A stretch of 64,000 bases of DNA from assembly GCF_000688335.1 (NCBI RefSeq), contig NZ_JHZX01000001.1, positions 372,001 through 436,000 of the forward strand, written 5' to 3'. The position numbers and the translations under genes are program-made. Each line of letters starts with the position of its first letter. Within the stretch, counting starts at the first letter, position 1. This DNA comes from Sediminibacter sp. Hel_I_10. GTDB lineage: Bacteria > Bacteroidota > Bacteroidia > Flavobacteriales > Flavobacteriaceae. Positions 53,635-64,000 of this stretch are shown piece by piece. The notes under the pieces were generated by a model. It made no database searches. It saw only the letters and a list, made by a program, of their open reading frames with translations, and had not been told where the DNA came from.

Positions 53635-54249
53635 ATGCTCATAATTGGTATTGCAGGCGGCACAGGCTGTGGAAAAACAACTGTGGTCAACCAAATTCTC
53701 AAAGAATTGCCAGAGGGCGAGGTTGGTGTAATCTCTCAAGATTCGTATTACAAAGACACAACGCATCTCAGTTATGAAGAGCGTGTAAAAATCAATTTTG
53801 ACCATCCAAGATCTATTGATTTTGAATTACTAGAGCAACATTTAAAAGCGCTTAAAAAAGGGCTTGCTGTAGACCAACCAGTTTATTCTTTTGTAAAACA
53901 CAATAGAACTGGAGACTCCATCCACACACACCCGCGAAAAGTAATGATTGTAGAAGGCATTTTGATCTTAACGCACCCCGAGCTTCGTGAGTTGTTTGAC
54001 ATCAAGATCTATGTGCATGCTGACAGTGATGAGCGCCTGATAAGACGTTTAAAACGTGATATTTCTGAACGTGGTCGCGATTTAGATGAAGTCTTGTCAC
54101 GTTATCAAAACACACTCAAGCCAATGCACCAGCAGTTTATAGAACCTATGAAAGAGTATGCAGACATCATTATCCCAAACAATAAATACAATACGGTGGC
54201 AGTAGGCATTGTAAAAACCATAATTAATGAAAAACTTAAATATGCTTAA
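53635..54249 (+). CDS. udk: Uridine kinase
   Basis: The 204-residue cytosolic enzyme phosphorylates uridine and cytidine in pyrimidine salvage. It has the P-loop GGTGCGKTT (residues about 7-15), the QDSYYKD segment, NFDHPRSIDFELL, SIHTHPRKVMIVEGIL and RRLKRDISERGRD. It starts an operon in which the following genes overlap (divIC, mutA). Confidence 0.96.
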   Translation: MLIIGIAGGTGCGKTTVVNQILKELPEGEVGVISQDSYYKDTTHLSYEERVKINFDHPRSIDFELLEQHLKALKKGLAVDQPVYSFVKHNRTGDSIHTHPRKVMIVEGILILTHPELRELFDIKIYVHADSDERLIRRLKRDISERGRDLDEVLSRYQNTLKPMHQQFIEPMKEYADIIIPNNKYNTVAVGIVKTIINEKLKYA

Positions 54250-54547
54250 GTATTTGAAGAACATTTTTGTGATTATCTCTATAGGCTTTGCTATTTGGAT
54301 GCTCTTCTTTGACGCCAACTCGCTACTCATTCATAATGAGCTCAACAACGAGATTAGTGATTTGGAAGATGAAAAAACCTATTATAGCAAAGAAATCACT
54401 AAAGATAAAAAAGCCATCAAAAGCTTAAGTACCGATGAAGGTATTGAGCGTATTGCACGCGAAAAATATTACATGAAAAAAGAAAATGAAGATATTTATA
54501 TCATTGAATATGAGGATAGTTTAAAACTGATAGCACATGACGAATGA
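54242..54547 (+). CDS. Septum formation initiator family protein (FtsB/DivIC)
   Basis: From the ATG at 54242, which overlaps the udk stop by 8 nt, the protein has 101 residues (an ATG at 54227 adds five). It has a single membrane helix (about 6-24, IFVIISIGFAIWMLFF), a coiled coil (NNEISDLEDEKTYYSKEI) and the family end EGIERIAREKYYMKKENEDIYII. It belongs to the cell division bridge between FtsQ and FtsL partners. The location between udk and mutA is not explained by function. Confidence 0.9.
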   Translation: MLKYLKNIFVIISIGFAIWMLFFDANSLLIHNELNNEISDLEDEKTYYSKEITKDKKAIKSLSTDEGIERIAREKYYMKKENEDIYIIEYEDSLKLIAHDE

Positions 54548-55901
54548 ACCCTTATTTGATAAATTTGACGAGGTTTCCGCGAAACAATGGAAACAAAAAA
54601 TACAAGTAGATCTAAAAGGCGCCGACTACAACGAGACCCTAATTTGGCAATCTAATGAAGGCATCAATGTAAAGCCTTTTTACCACGCAGATCATTTTAA
54701 GGTTTTACCCGATGTCTCCAAAACACGACCAGGCGAATTTAAAATTTGCCAAACGGTCTTTGTTCATGATCTCAACTTAGCAAAACACATCGCTGTAGAT
54801 GCTATTGCTAGAGGCGCAGAAATGATTCGATTTATTATTCCTTCTGAAAAAATCATCATAAAGGAGTTATTACAAGACATCCAATTAGATAACACCGCAG
54901 TTTATTTTGAACTTCAGTTTCTATCTTCAGAATACGTCAAAACCATCCCTTCAAAATACACGTTTATCTTAACCGATATCATAGGAAATCTAACCAAGAC
55001 GGGAAATTGGTTTAAAAATTTAAACGAGGATCATCTCCAATTTTTAGAGATCGTTAAACATTCTGGTCAGTTTTCAATAGATGCTTCCATTTATCAAAAT
55101 GCAGGAGCTACAATGACGCAACAATTGGCCTATGCCCTAGCCCAAGCTGCCGAGTATTTAAATCATTTAGATAAAAAGCTTTCTAAAGATCAAAAACAGA
55201 ACTTAGAGGTTATATTTAATGTTTCCGTAGGCACAAATTACTTTTTTGAAATCGCAAAATTGAGGGCCGTCAGAGTACTTTGGTCGATTCTCGCTGAAGA
55301 ATTTGAAGTAAATAGCAACTGCCACATCATAGCTTTGCCCTCTAAACGTAACATGGCCATTTATGATTATAATGTTAATATGTTACGAACTACCACTGAG
55401 TGCATGAGTGCTATTCTTGGTGGCGCAGACACTATCAATAATCTGGCCTATGATACCATTTATCATAAAGACAATGAATTTGGTCAACGTATTGCTAGAA
55501 ATCAATTATTAGTTTTAAAACACGAAAGCTACTTTGACAAAGTAGATAATCCTGCAGATGGCAGCTATTATATAGAGACCTTGACCAATGAGCTTGCAGA
55601 AAAAGCATTGGAGTTGTTCAAAGATATTGAAGCTAACGGGGGGATATTGCACCAACTAAAAGACGGAACCATACAACGCAAAGTCAAGGAAAGTGCTGCT
55701 AAAGAGCAAGCGCAGTTTGAGGCAGGAGATCTCGTGCTATTGGGCAGTAATAAGCATGCAAATTTAGATGATAAAATGAAAGACGATTTAGAGCTCTATC
55801 CGTTTGTAAAAACGAATCCCGTAAAAACCCTTATTGAGCCAATCATTTCTAAACGTCTATCGGAACAACTGGAGCAAATCAGACTAAAAGAAGAGTCTTA
55901 A
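54537..55901 (+). CDS. mutA: Methylmalonyl-CoA mutase small subunit
   Basis: The 454-residue protein matches the catalytic-like TIM barrel of methylmalonyl-CoA mutase but lacks the C-terminal cobalamin-binding domain, as expected for the non-catalytic small subunit. Visible family blocks include KTRPGEFKICQTVFVHD, GATMTQQLAYALAQAAEYL, LPSKRNMAIYDYNVNMLRTTTECMSAILGGAD and NPADGSYYIETLTNELAEKA. It pairs with the large subunit encoded two genes on. It overlaps divIC by 11 nt. Confidence 0.94.
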   Translation: MTNEPLFDKFDEVSAKQWKQKIQVDLKGADYNETLIWQSNEGINVKPFYHADHFKVLPDVSKTRPGEFKICQTVFVHDLNLAKHIAVDAIARGAEMIRFIIPSEKIIIKELLQDIQLDNTAVYFELQFLSSEYVKTIPSKYTFILTDIIGNLTKTGNWFKNLNEDHLQFLEIVKHSGQFSIDASIYQNAGATMTQQLAYALAQAAEYLNHLDKKLSKDQKQNLEVIFNVSVGTNYFFEIAKLRAVRVLWSILAEEFEVNSNCHIIALPSKRNMAIYDYNVNMLRTTTECMSAILGGADTINNLAYDTIYHKDNEFGQRIARNQLLVLKHESYFDKVDNPADGSYYIETLTNELAEKALELFKDIEANGGILHQLKDGTIQRKVKESAAKEQAQFEAGDLVLLGSNKHANLDDKMKDDLELYPFVKTNPVKTLIEPIISKRLSEQLEQIRLKEES

Positions 55902-55984
55902 GATACATTTAAGGCTATTTATGAAGGGCTTTTGCCATATACTCAAATAGATCAAAGTTTAAATAACCATTATAATTTATAACC

Positions 55985-56644
55985 ATGAAACCAAAATTTA
56001 TTCTTTTCGCTTTAAGTATTTGTCTATTAAACTGCAATACCGAATCAAAGCCAAAACTCGAATATACCTTCGTGACTGGTGAACCTACCCTTAATTGCCA
56101 ACAGGCAGACGCTAAACTCTTTGAAGAAGCTCTGCGGTCTTTTGAAGATGACTTAATTAAATTTTACACCCCAGATCAACCAAACCTCTCCAAAGCTTAT
56201 AGCCAATACATGCGCGCTGCCATTGGTAACCGTGTTAGTTATAATGATGTAATTAGTGAACATTCACGAGATGTTTACAAAGCATTAGAAGCTAAAAAGC
56301 CTTTATGGCATGCTACAGAAAAGCGACAAGAGCTTAATTTTAATCACCCCATATTTAAGTGTATTGGTGATAACATGAAAAATAGTGATTTAAGAAAAAC
56401 CTATAATGCTTTAACGAGCACTAATAGCATGTCTATGCGAATGATAGGTTATGAATTACAACGTAAGGCCTACACTTTAAAAGATGATCCTTACGCTTCT
56501 ACTTTTGCTGCTTTAATCAATTACTATGATCATTTTAAAGACGTAGATTTTACCCAACCGAAAACACCACCTACTGAGAACGCGAAACAACCGACCAGAG
56601 CAGAAAAAGCGGGTTCAGATAGTCATGAAGGTCATGGCCATTAG
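55985..56644 (+). CDS. Lipoprotein of unknown function between the two mutase subunit genes
   Basis: The 219 residues have a lipoprotein signal (SICLLNCNTES, Cys about 17) and a mostly helical soluble body. The C-terminal tail is rich in Pro/Thr and ends DSHEGHGH, which could bind metal. I recognise no family. It lies 83 nt after mutA and 49 nt before the large subunit gene in the same direction. An envelope lipoprotein between two subunits of a cytosolic enzyme is unexpected. Confidence 0.75.
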   Translation: MKPKFILFALSICLLNCNTESKPKLEYTFVTGEPTLNCQQADAKLFEEALRSFEDDLIKFYTPDQPNLSKAYSQYMRAAIGNRVSYNDVISEHSRDVYKALEAKKPLWHATEKRQELNFNHPIFKCIGDNMKNSDLRKTYNALTSTNSMSMRMIGYELQRKAYTLKDDPYASTFAALINYYDHFKDVDFTQPKTPPTENAKQPTRAEKAGSDSHEGHGH

Positions 56645-56693
56645 AAACTCCATCAGTATGCTATGATTTTTAAATTGAACCTTTAATTCACCC

Positions 56694-58829
56694 ATGCGTA
56701 GAAACCTCCAACATATCCATTTAAAAGATCTAGACCAAAAGTCTGACTCAGTATCTGTGCAAGAGAAAAAGAGCACGAGCTTTAAAACGGCTGAAGGTAT
56801 TGCTGTAAAATCGCAATACACCAAGGAAGATTTAAAATCTTTAGAGCACTTAAATTTCGCAGCGGGCATTGCGCCCCATCTTCGCGGTCCTTATGCTACA
56901 ATGTATGTGAGCAGACCTTGGACGATACGCCAATATGCCGGATTTTCAACGGCTGAAGATAGTAATGCCTTTTATAGACGCAATTTAGCCGCAGGACAAA
57001 AAGGTTTATCAGTTGCTTTTGACTTGGCAACACATCGTGGTTATGACTCTGATCATGAACGAGTCGTTGGTGATGTTGGAAAAGCCGGCGTTGCGATTGA
57101 TTCGGTAGAAGATATGAAGATTTTATTTGACCAAATTCCGTTAGATAAAATGAGCGTATCTATGACTATGAATGGTGCTGTACTACCCATTATGGCCTTT
57201 TATATTGTTGCTGCGGAAGAACAAGGCGTAAAACCTGCTCAACTCTCAGGGACCATCCAAAATGATATTTTAAAGGAGTTCATGGTGCGTAATACCTATA
57301 TCTATTCACCAACGCCCTCCATGAAAATCATTTCTGATATTTTTGAATATAGCAGTCAACATATGCCGAAATTTAACAGCATTAGTATTTCGGGCTATCA
57401 TATGCAAGAAGCTGGGGCTACCTGTGATATTGAGCTGGCCTATACTTTGGCAGATGGCTTAGAATATATTAGAAAAGGTTTAGATGCCGGGATGGATATT
57501 GACACCTTTGCACCTCGCCTCTCTTTCTTTTGGGCTATTGGCATGAACCATTTTATGGAAATAGCCAAAATGCGAGCTGCAAGAATGCTTTGGGCTAAAT
57601 TGGTGAGCAGATTTGATCCAAAAAACCCAAAATCACTTGCCTTACGAACGCATTGTCAAACTTCAGGATGGAGTTTAACAGAACAAGATCCGTTCAATAA
57701 TGTTGCTCGCACCACTATTGAAGCGGCAGCTGCTGCATTTGGCGGCACTCAAAGCTTACATACCAATGCCTTAGATGAGGCTATTGCTTTGCCAACCGAT
57801 TTCTCCGCGAGAATTGCGAGAAACACTCAAATTTTTCTTCAGAAGGAAACTCAAATCACAAAAACAGTAGACCCATGGGCCGGTAGTTTTTATGTAGAAA
57901 AATTAACCAATGATATTGCCCATAAAGCTTGGGAATTGATTGAGGAAGTTGAAGAATTAGGTGGTATGACAAAAGCCATAGAAGCAGGTATTCCGAAGTT
58001 ACGTATTGAGGAAGCTGCTGCAAAAAAACAAGCCCGCATAGATTCTGGACAGGATATTATTGTAGGTGTCAATAAATACAGACGTAAAGAAGAAGACCCT
58101 ATTTCTACGTTAGAAGTAGACAATCAAACCGTAAGAATTGGCCAAATTAAGCGTCTCGAGCATATTAAATTGACTAGAGATTCTGATAAGGTCAATGCTG
58201 CCCTCTCGCAATTAACAGCTGCGGCCAAATCTGGTCAAGAAAATTTATTAGCTTTAGCTGTAGAAGCTGCGAGACATCGCGCCACCTTAGGTGAAATTAG
58301 CGATGCGCTTGAAGTTGAGTTTGGACGTTATAAAGCACAAATAAAATCATTTTCGGGTGTGTATAGTAAAGAAATAAAAGACGACAAGAGCTTTCAGAAA
58401 GCTAGAGAACTCGCCGATTCATTTGCAGAGCAAGACGGTAGACGCCCTCGTATTATGATCGCTAAGATGGGACAAGATGGGCACGATCGCGGCGCCAAAG
58501 TTGTAGCAACTGGTTATGCAGATGTGGGGTTTGATGTAGACATTGGTCCGCTCTTTCAAACACCAAAAGAGGCTGCGAAACAAGCCGTTGAAAATGACGT
58601 CCATATTCTGGGCGTATCGTCATTGGCCGCTGGTCATAAAACATTGGTTCCACAAGTTATAGCAGCACTTAAAGATTACGGCCGTGAAGATATTATGGTC
58701 ATTGTTGGAGGCGTCATCCCAAAACAGGATTATCAGTTTTTATATGATGCTGGTGCCGTGGCAGTTTTTGGTCCAGGTACTAAAATTAGTGAGGCGGCGA
58801 TTCAGATTTTGGAAATTTTGATTGATTGA
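56694..58829 (+). CDS. mutB: Methylmalonyl-CoA mutase large subunit
   Basis: The 711-residue catalytic subunit interconverts succinyl-CoA and (R)-methylmalonyl-CoA with adenosylcobalamin. The N-terminal barrel has [20 protein letters not shown], the substrate-binding block [12 protein letters not shown] and [14 protein letters not shown]. The C-terminal cobalamin domain (about 575-711) has the base-off signature [11 protein letters not shown] (His about 595), SSLAAGHKT and VGGVIP. It completes the mutase operon and supports propionate or odd-chain/branched amino acid metabolism. Confidence 0.96.
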   Translation: MRRNLQHIHLKDLDQKSDSVSVQEKKSTSFKTAEGIAVKSQYTKEDLKSLEHLNFAAGIAPHLRGPYATMYVSRPWTIRQYAGFSTAEDSNAFYRRNLAAGQKGLSVAFDLATHRGYDSDHERVVGDVGKAGVAIDSVEDMKILFDQIPLDKMSVSMTMNGAVLPIMAFYIVAAEEQGVKPAQLSGTIQNDILKEFMVRNTYIYSPTPSMKIISDIFEYSSQHMPKFNSISISGYHMQEAGATCDIELAYTLADGLEYIRKGLDAGMDIDTFAPRLSFFWAIGMNHFMEIAKMRAARMLWAKLVSRFDPKNPKSLALRTHCQTSGWSLTEQDPFNNVARTTIEAAAAAFGGTQSLHTNALDEAIALPTDFSARIARNTQIFLQKETQITKTVDPWAGSFYVEKLTNDIAHKAWELIEEVEELGGMTKAIEAGIPKLRIEEAAAKKQARIDSGQDIIVGVNKYRRKEEDPISTLEVDNQTVRIGQIKRLEHIKLTRDSDKVNAALSQLTAAAKSGQENLLALAVEAARHRATLGEISDALEVEFGRYKAQIKSFSGVYSKEIKDDKSFQKARELADSFAEQDGRRPRIMIAKMGQDGHDRGAKVVATGYADVGFDVDIGPLFQTPKEAAKQAVENDVHILGVSSLAAGHKTLVPQVIAALKDYGREDIMVIVGGVIPKQDYQFLYDAGAVAVFGPGTKISEAAIQILEILID

Positions 58830-58898
58830 GTAACTCTGCTATTGGATTAAAACCATGAATTCAAAATATCTATAAATATACTTACTTAAATATATTAA

Positions 58899-58938
58899 AC
58901 CCTCTCTTAAAATTAAGTTTTCAATCTTAGCAGAGGGT
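58899..58938. terminator. Possible hairpin terminator between convergent genes
   Basis: ACCCTCT (58899-58905) pairs with AGAGGGT (58932-58938), with an inner CTTAA/TTAAG pairing, in the gap between mutB and the leftward S74 gene. No strong T run follows, so confidence is low. Confidence 0.35.
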
Positions 58939-59002
58939 CTAATTGTGTAATAAGGATCTAAGAATCTTTACGCTTTATAAGTGGTACACTTCTTGTTTTC
59001 CT

Positions 59003-60397
59003 TTATTTTAGTATCATACGCTTGGTAACCATATCTTTTCCATTAACATATAACGTGTACAAGTACATGCCTGCCCCATTGAGTTCACTTGCAGATATAC
59101 TCAGTTGCCCACGCTGTTCACTTACATCATAGGTCTTTAATAATTTACCATTAAGATCTAAAACAAGGATTGAAGCTTCCGCAATTCCCTCTGGCAAAGC
59201 ATAACTGATAATAGTACTACTGCTAAACGGATTAGGTGTGTTTTGAGATAGTTGATAGGCATTTCTTTGTATTTTATCGAACTCCTCTTCGGTAAATGAC
59301 TTCTCATAAACCACACGAGGTTCTAATTGACTTTCTAAATCCTTTACTTTTACATTTAATGTTTTAATAGCTTCGGTGAGCTCCGCAATTAAACCCATAT
59401 AATTTACAGACTTATAACTCCCTGTGCCTTCAAATTCACCTTCCTTATTGTACATAGGATAAGTGATAGTTTCCACGAGCTCTGGGTACACAAGCTCCAC
59501 TTCTTGAGCTATTAAACCATGTTGCAAGCCCTTAGCTAAATTCAAATCCTCATGATCTTTATAGGTATACGTATAGCCATTAAGTTGGCTAATATTTTCT
59601 AAAGCATTTTCGGTGTTATTAATTTCTGTTTTTAACTTACGGTCGGAGGGATTACTAAATGTCCCTGTTACCGTCACATTGCCATTAAAAAAACCTGCAA
59701 AACCAAAATTAGATATGCCTTGTATGGCGATATTACTGCCACCAATCCCAATACCTCCATTGGCTGTACCTTTAACAGATACATTACTTTGGTTAAATGC
59801 AGCAGTAGCAGAAAGCCCAACCCCTTCACCTGTGGTATTGGCTTGTATTGTATTAACTCGTATACCTGTTCTAAAACTATCGCTTTCCACAGCCAGCTTA
59901 ACGCCGCTAATGTTTGCTAAACCTGTGGTGTTGCTTTCTGGTAAAATAAGCTGTCCTTCGTTGGTCATACTTGCAATAAGGTTAGAGGTGGTAGAGGTAA
60001 AACTATCTGCAAACCGAAACTCTAAATCTCCCTGATTAAACAAATCACCAATCCATTGTATTCTAGGGCTGTTATCAATAATATCTTGGTAACCAAAGGT
60101 TAACGCTTTGTTAGGTAGCTGAAAACGTAGCCCATAGACCATTTGGTTAGGCGATGTATTGAGTTGACCGATACTAAACCATTGGTCACTGGCAAAGCCA
60201 AACCCAGTACCATCCTGTAGTTGCGTTACCAAACCAGGTTAAAATCTAAAGATTTCTTGACCGCTGAATTGCTGAGGAAAAGGGCTGCCAGTTGCTGGAT
60301 TAATTAAAATTTGTTGGTTTACTAAGTTATCCGATTGATTTTGTGAATTGCCAAGTCCACTAAAAACAAGGCAAACGAAAAGTAATTTTAAGATTTT
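59003..60397 (-). pseudogene. Broken T9SS-secreted protein with S74 intramolecular chaperone domain
   Basis: The open part (409 codons below 60238) ends with a peptidase S74/tail-spike chaperone domain (NPSDRKLKTEINNTENAL, GLIAQEVELVYPELV, YKSVNYMGLIAELTEAI), a coiled coil and a T9SS type A sorting tail (LSQNTPNPFSSST to VTKRMILK). Upstream in the same frame a TAA at 60241-60239 interrupts the protein. Beyond it the frame continues to a clear signal peptide (KILKLLFVCLVFSGLGNSQ), but there is no ATG before it and another stop precedes it. The gene has thus lost its start and has a nonsense codon, unless these are sequence errors. It is divergent from the adhesin. Confidence 0.82.
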
Positions 60398-60517
60398 TTA
60401 GTTTATGTAATAAAATTAGGATATCGATTACAATATTCTCTCAAAAGTGTTTTTTTTTATCATATATTTAACATTATCAATGTTTTACAGAATTATTAAT
60501 AATTTTAACTTTGTGTT

Positions 60518-63500
60518 ATGAAAAAGATAATCAGCTCTATTATTTTTTTTAATTGTAAATTTTTTAGCTTATGGACAAATTCCTACGGATGTACCCTTAG
60601 AACTCCGTGCTCAGTTTAATGGGCAATATGGCTATACTGTAATCGGCAATACATTAAATCAAGCTGATAATAAAACAATTACACCTTGCCAAATGTTGAC
60701 TGAGTCCTCAGCCCCATTAAACCTTACACCAAATCAAGTATTAGTTTCTGCTTACCTGTACTGGTCGGGTATTGGTGAAGGTACAGACAATCCTTTTATA
60801 AATCTTAATGGTATACCTCTAGTTGCAGATGAAATCTTGGCTGTAGACACTCAACAAACTGGTAGTGCACTTTACTTTGGTAGTTTTAAAAATATTACCA
60901 ATCAGGTTAGCATATTTGGTAATAGTATATATTATTTTTCCGATTTAGATTTAAATTCAATAATTGGTAATTATTGCTCAACAGGGCAGTATTATTCTGG
61001 CTGGTCAATTTTGGTGGTTTATGAAGATAATACGCTGCCCATACAACAGCTAAATATTTATGATGGATTGGTATCTGTCTATGGATTAGAAGACAATGCT
61101 AGTACTACCATAAATATTGGTAATTTAAATGTCTCGGACAATACAAATGCGACTATAGGCTATTTGGCATGGAATGGCAGCTCTAATTCATTTTTTAACG
61201 AAAGTATTTCCTTTAATAGTTCGGTACTGAGTAATGCCTTAAACCCAACCGATAATCCCTTCAACAGTACTAACAGCTATACTGGTGAAACAGATCTATG
61301 GAATATGGATTTGGATGTTTTTGATATTTCCAGTTTGATTGAAGTAGGTGATACAGAAGCGACTTTAACATTTACATCAGCCTTTGATAGAATCATCCAA
61401 AACGTCGTCACCGTCATCCCTTCAGAGCTACCCGATGCTACACTCAGCAATATAGTTATTAGTAACCAAGATCCCTGTGATGACCGTGATATTAGCTTAA
61501 ACCTTAACATCAACAACCTTAACAGTTTTGAGGTACTGCCTGCTAACACACCTTATTCCATTTTTGCATTAGACGCTGAGGGCAATGAGATGTTTATATC
61601 CAGTTTTTTTACACAGACGGCCCTACCCATAGATGGCAGTGAAACCCAAACGGTGAACATTAGTATTCCGCCAAACATACCCAATGCTACTACACTTATT
61701 CTAAAGGCAAATACATTACAAGACGGTAGCAACCCAACTAATGAGAGTAATGTGCTTAATAATGAGGTGAGCTTACCATTGGTATTGCCCCAAACACCAA
61801 GCATTACTAATGCAGCAGAAGATATTAGTCTTTGTGGTAGCCTTGAGGACAATACTGTAATAGATCTTACCCAAAACAATCTCACGTCCTTGGGCGTGCA
61901 AAACCTAGAAGAATACTCTATTAGCTACCACCTCTCGGATGCAGAGGCACAAAACGGCAGCAACCCCATTGCCAATCCCAATAGTTTTATGGCTACAAGC
62001 AATCCACAGACTATTTTTGTACGTGTGGAAAGCGTGCTGTCCTCAGCCTGTTTTGCTACACCTAGCTTTGAGGTCAGCTATCAAGCCGTGCCTCAGATTC
62101 AACAGACCCTAGATATCAACGAGTGTCAGATTGGTTCGGATCTTGTACTTTTTGACCTCAGCCTTAACAATGCCACTAGCATGGGCATTGCAGACCCAGC
62201 TGCTTCTACCATAAGCTATCATAATACCCTGGCTGATGCCCAGAGTGGCGACAATGTTATTAGCAATACAGCTGCTTATAATGCTGATACTACTAATGCA
62301 ACCATATACGTCCGTGCCCAGAACAGCACTAATCCCAGTTGCTTCTCTACGGCATCCTTTCAACTCAATACCTTTACGGTAAATATAGGCAATCTGCAAA
62401 ACCTTAGTTCAGAAGCCTGTACCAGCCTTGGGCTAGATGCGGTGTATGACCTTACAATTAATGCCCCTTTGGCCATTGGTAACCAAGACCCATCAACAGT
62501 AAGCCTTAGCTATCACCTTCCCGAAGCCGAGGCACAGAATGGCAACAACGCCATAGCCAATCCAAGCAACTATACCAGTACAGCCCTTAGCCAAACCATT
62601 TGGTTACGGCTTACTTTAGATACTGCACCCACAAGCTGTGCAGCCGTGGACAGCTTTACACTTACCACCGAGCCCTTAACGGTAGTGAAGAATGTGAGCG
62701 ACCTGAGCATACAGGCTTGTGTGTTTCCCAACGAACCGGTAAGTTTTGACCTTACCGAGAATTCCAACATAGCACTTGGTGAGCAAGATCCACTTCTATT
62801 TAACCTGAGCTATCATACCACGGAAGCCGATGCGCAGAATGGCAACAATACCATAAGTAATCCTTCCAACTATGAAAACACCAGTAACCCACAGACACTT
62901 TGGCTACGCTTGGAGCGCAACGATGTCCTACCGCTTTGCTATGCCGTAGCACCTTTTGATATTGAGATCGTAGGAACGCCAGAGATTAATTTTAATCCAA
63001 CGCCCTTACAAATCTGTGCTAGTGATGGTGATGGTTTTGCAGTGTTCAATCTCAACCAATCCATTACCGATATCAGTTTTGGCAATCCCAATATTGGTGT
63101 AACCTTCCATATCTCTTTGGCCAATGCCCAAAACAATATAGATCCTTTGCCAACGAGCTATACAAATACCGTGGCAGGGTTTCAAACGGTTTACTTCCGT
63201 ACCGAAGATACGGCCAACGGTTGTGGTTTTACGGGTAGCCTGGAACTTCAGGCTTTGGAAGTGCCGCAGCTCAGTGATGACGGCGCTGTGCTATCTGAAT
63301 GTGCCATTGATAGCAGCACAGGCGTTTTTAATCTTACGGACATTGAACCACTACTTATTGAGAATGCTGCTAATACCGAATTCGATGTGCAGTACTTTTT
63401 AAGCGAAGCGGACGCCCTTAACAGTGCCAATCCCATTGCTAATCCCAGTAATTTTAGCAATACATCCAACCCACAGACCCTATGGCTAGGCGTTGCCAAT

Positions 63501-64000
63501 AGCAACAACTGTTATGCCATTGCCAGATTTGAATTCAATGTACTTACCAGCACGTTTATTGCAGAGGATAGCACGCTTGCTGATATCACCTTATGTAGTG
63601 AGGATCCAATACAGTTGTTGGCCACTATAGATCTTAGGCTTTATGATACACTTATCAACCCTGACGCTGCTACTACCACAGAAGTAAGGTATTACCAGGG
63701 CTGGGCAAATTTTAATCTCGATGGTTCCATAGAAAATCCAGAAAGTTTTGTAGCGGATGTGCCCAATGCCAACATCATAGCGCATATCGTCAATACCGAG
63801 ACCCTTTGTAGCTCACCTGTACCTATCTCGTTTGAAATCAATATCAATCCATTACCTGTATTCAATTTACCAGAACGGCTCCCTTTATGTGTAGATGCCC
63901 AAACTGGCGAGCCATTGGACCTGTCGTTTTCACCACCAGTACTTGATACGGGTCTAGCTGGAAGCAGTGCTACTTTCCAATGGTTGCGCAATGGTGAATC
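60518..64000 (+). CDS. Large repeat adhesin, 5' part, signal peptide frameshifted at a T8 tract
   Basis: ATG at 60518 starts MKKIISSIIF, but a run of eight T at 60543-60550 puts the rest out of frame. With seven T the protein would read MKKIISSIIFLIVNFLAYGQ, a perfect signal peptide. Codons from 60552 then stay open to the window end, over 1,140 residues. An N-terminal domain (about 25-300) with SAYLYWSGIGEG, GWSILVVYED and YTGETDLWNMDLDVFD is followed by seven or so modules of about 100 residues that share SYHxxxADAQNG and NPQTLWLRL. Such proteins are large secreted flavobacterial adhesins that usually end in a T9SS type B (gliding-motility-associated) domain, here beyond the window. The T8 tract could switch expression on and off. 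Confidence 0.85.
61915..63850 (+). repeat. Tandem adhesin modules of about 100 residues
   Basis: Related units recur about every 290-300 nt. Cores are SYHLSDAEAQNGSNPIANP (near 61920), SYHNTLADAQSGD (62215), SYHLPEAEAQNGNNAIANP (62509), SYHTTEADAQNGNNTISNP (62809), TFHISLANAQNN (63104), QYFLSEADALNSANPIANP (63389) and RYYQGWANFNLDGS (63687). Most end in a (N/T)PQT-(I/L)-(W/F)-(L/V)-R-like strand and are joined by a segment with one Cys. The repeats are diverged, so they are old rather than recent expansions. Confidence 0.8.

Noticed and set aside
61277-63991. A series of reverse-strand open frames in the last 3 kb
   Set aside because: They are shadows of the long plus-strand adhesin frame that stays open from 60552 to the window end. 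They show low-complexity Ser/Leu-rich sequences and no family features.
1-64000. CRISPR arrays, insertion sequences, rRNA genes
   Set aside because: No regularly spaced repeats, no transposase frames and no rRNA-like sequences were seen. The only mobile-element trace is the truncated recombinase with its tRNA repeat.

Overview
The window looks like a chromosomal segment of a marine-type member of the Flavobacteriaceae (Bacteroidota). This rests on the low-GC coding style, a SusC/SusD pair with a hybrid two-component regulator, a type IX secretion (T9SS) sorting tail, a flavobacterial repeat adhesin, and promoters with a Bacteroidota -7 element (TAnnTTTR). The identification is from sequence features only.

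Layout. 0-2.4 kb: leftward operon (alpha/beta hydrolase, DUF1772-like membrane protein, NAD(P)-binding protein, start of an unknown gene). 3.0-13.6 kb: signalling block with a hybrid kinase, a giant multi-PAS histidine kinase of about 2,140 residues whose last 18-20 codons are displaced by a 1-nt frameshift, and three receiver proteins, one carrying a DHp domain with no ATPase. 13.8-15.5 kb: cysM-cysE cysteine synthesis. 15.7-31.1 kb: stress and redox block with a NimA-like flavin protein, a P1B-4 metal ATPase, thioredoxin, a FixL-like kinase, a receiver-Crp fusion regulator, four tandem-domain universal stress proteins, a hydrolase-OsmC fusion, SelO, MsrA and MsrB. 31.5-36.1 kb: two M28 peptidases, tRNA-Arg and a formate/nitrite-type channel. 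36.1-49.5 kb: fructan utilisation locus (fructokinase, SusD, SusC, GH32, sugar porter, fructose-type hybrid regulator) lying between a tRNA-3'-like remnant and tRNA-Pro, with a truncated LacI gene at one end and a truncated tyrosine recombinase at the other. 49.7-58.8 kb: TonB receptor, PQQ sugar dehydrogenase with a cytochrome c lipoprotein, and udk-divIC-mutA-lipoprotein-mutB. 59-64 kb: a broken T9SS-secreted S74 protein and the start of a large repeat adhesin whose signal peptide is interrupted at a run of eight T.

The most notable system is at 17.0-26.6 kb. Five promoters (NimA-like protein, trxA and three universal stress genes) each carry a TGAY-N4-RTCA Crp/Fnr-type site. In every one the site centre lies exactly 29.5 nt upstream of the first T of a TAnnTTTA-like -7 element, which is the geometry of a class II (-41.5) activated promoter. 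In the middle of this set lies an overlapping gene pair. One gene encodes a histidine kinase whose first PAS domain keeps the FixL haem-ligand His and the regulatory Arg at the same 20-residue spacing. The other encodes a receiver-cNMP-HTH_Crp fusion with Glu and Arg in its recognition helix. I infer a compact oxygen or redox regulon, in effect FixL with a fused FixJ-FixK, controlling universal stress proteins, thioredoxin and a flavoprotein.

Several genes have broken frames: the giant kinase, the adhesin, the S74 protein, the LacI regulator and the recombinase. The first two breaks are at homopolymers, so assembly error, true decay and phase variation must be separated with reads.
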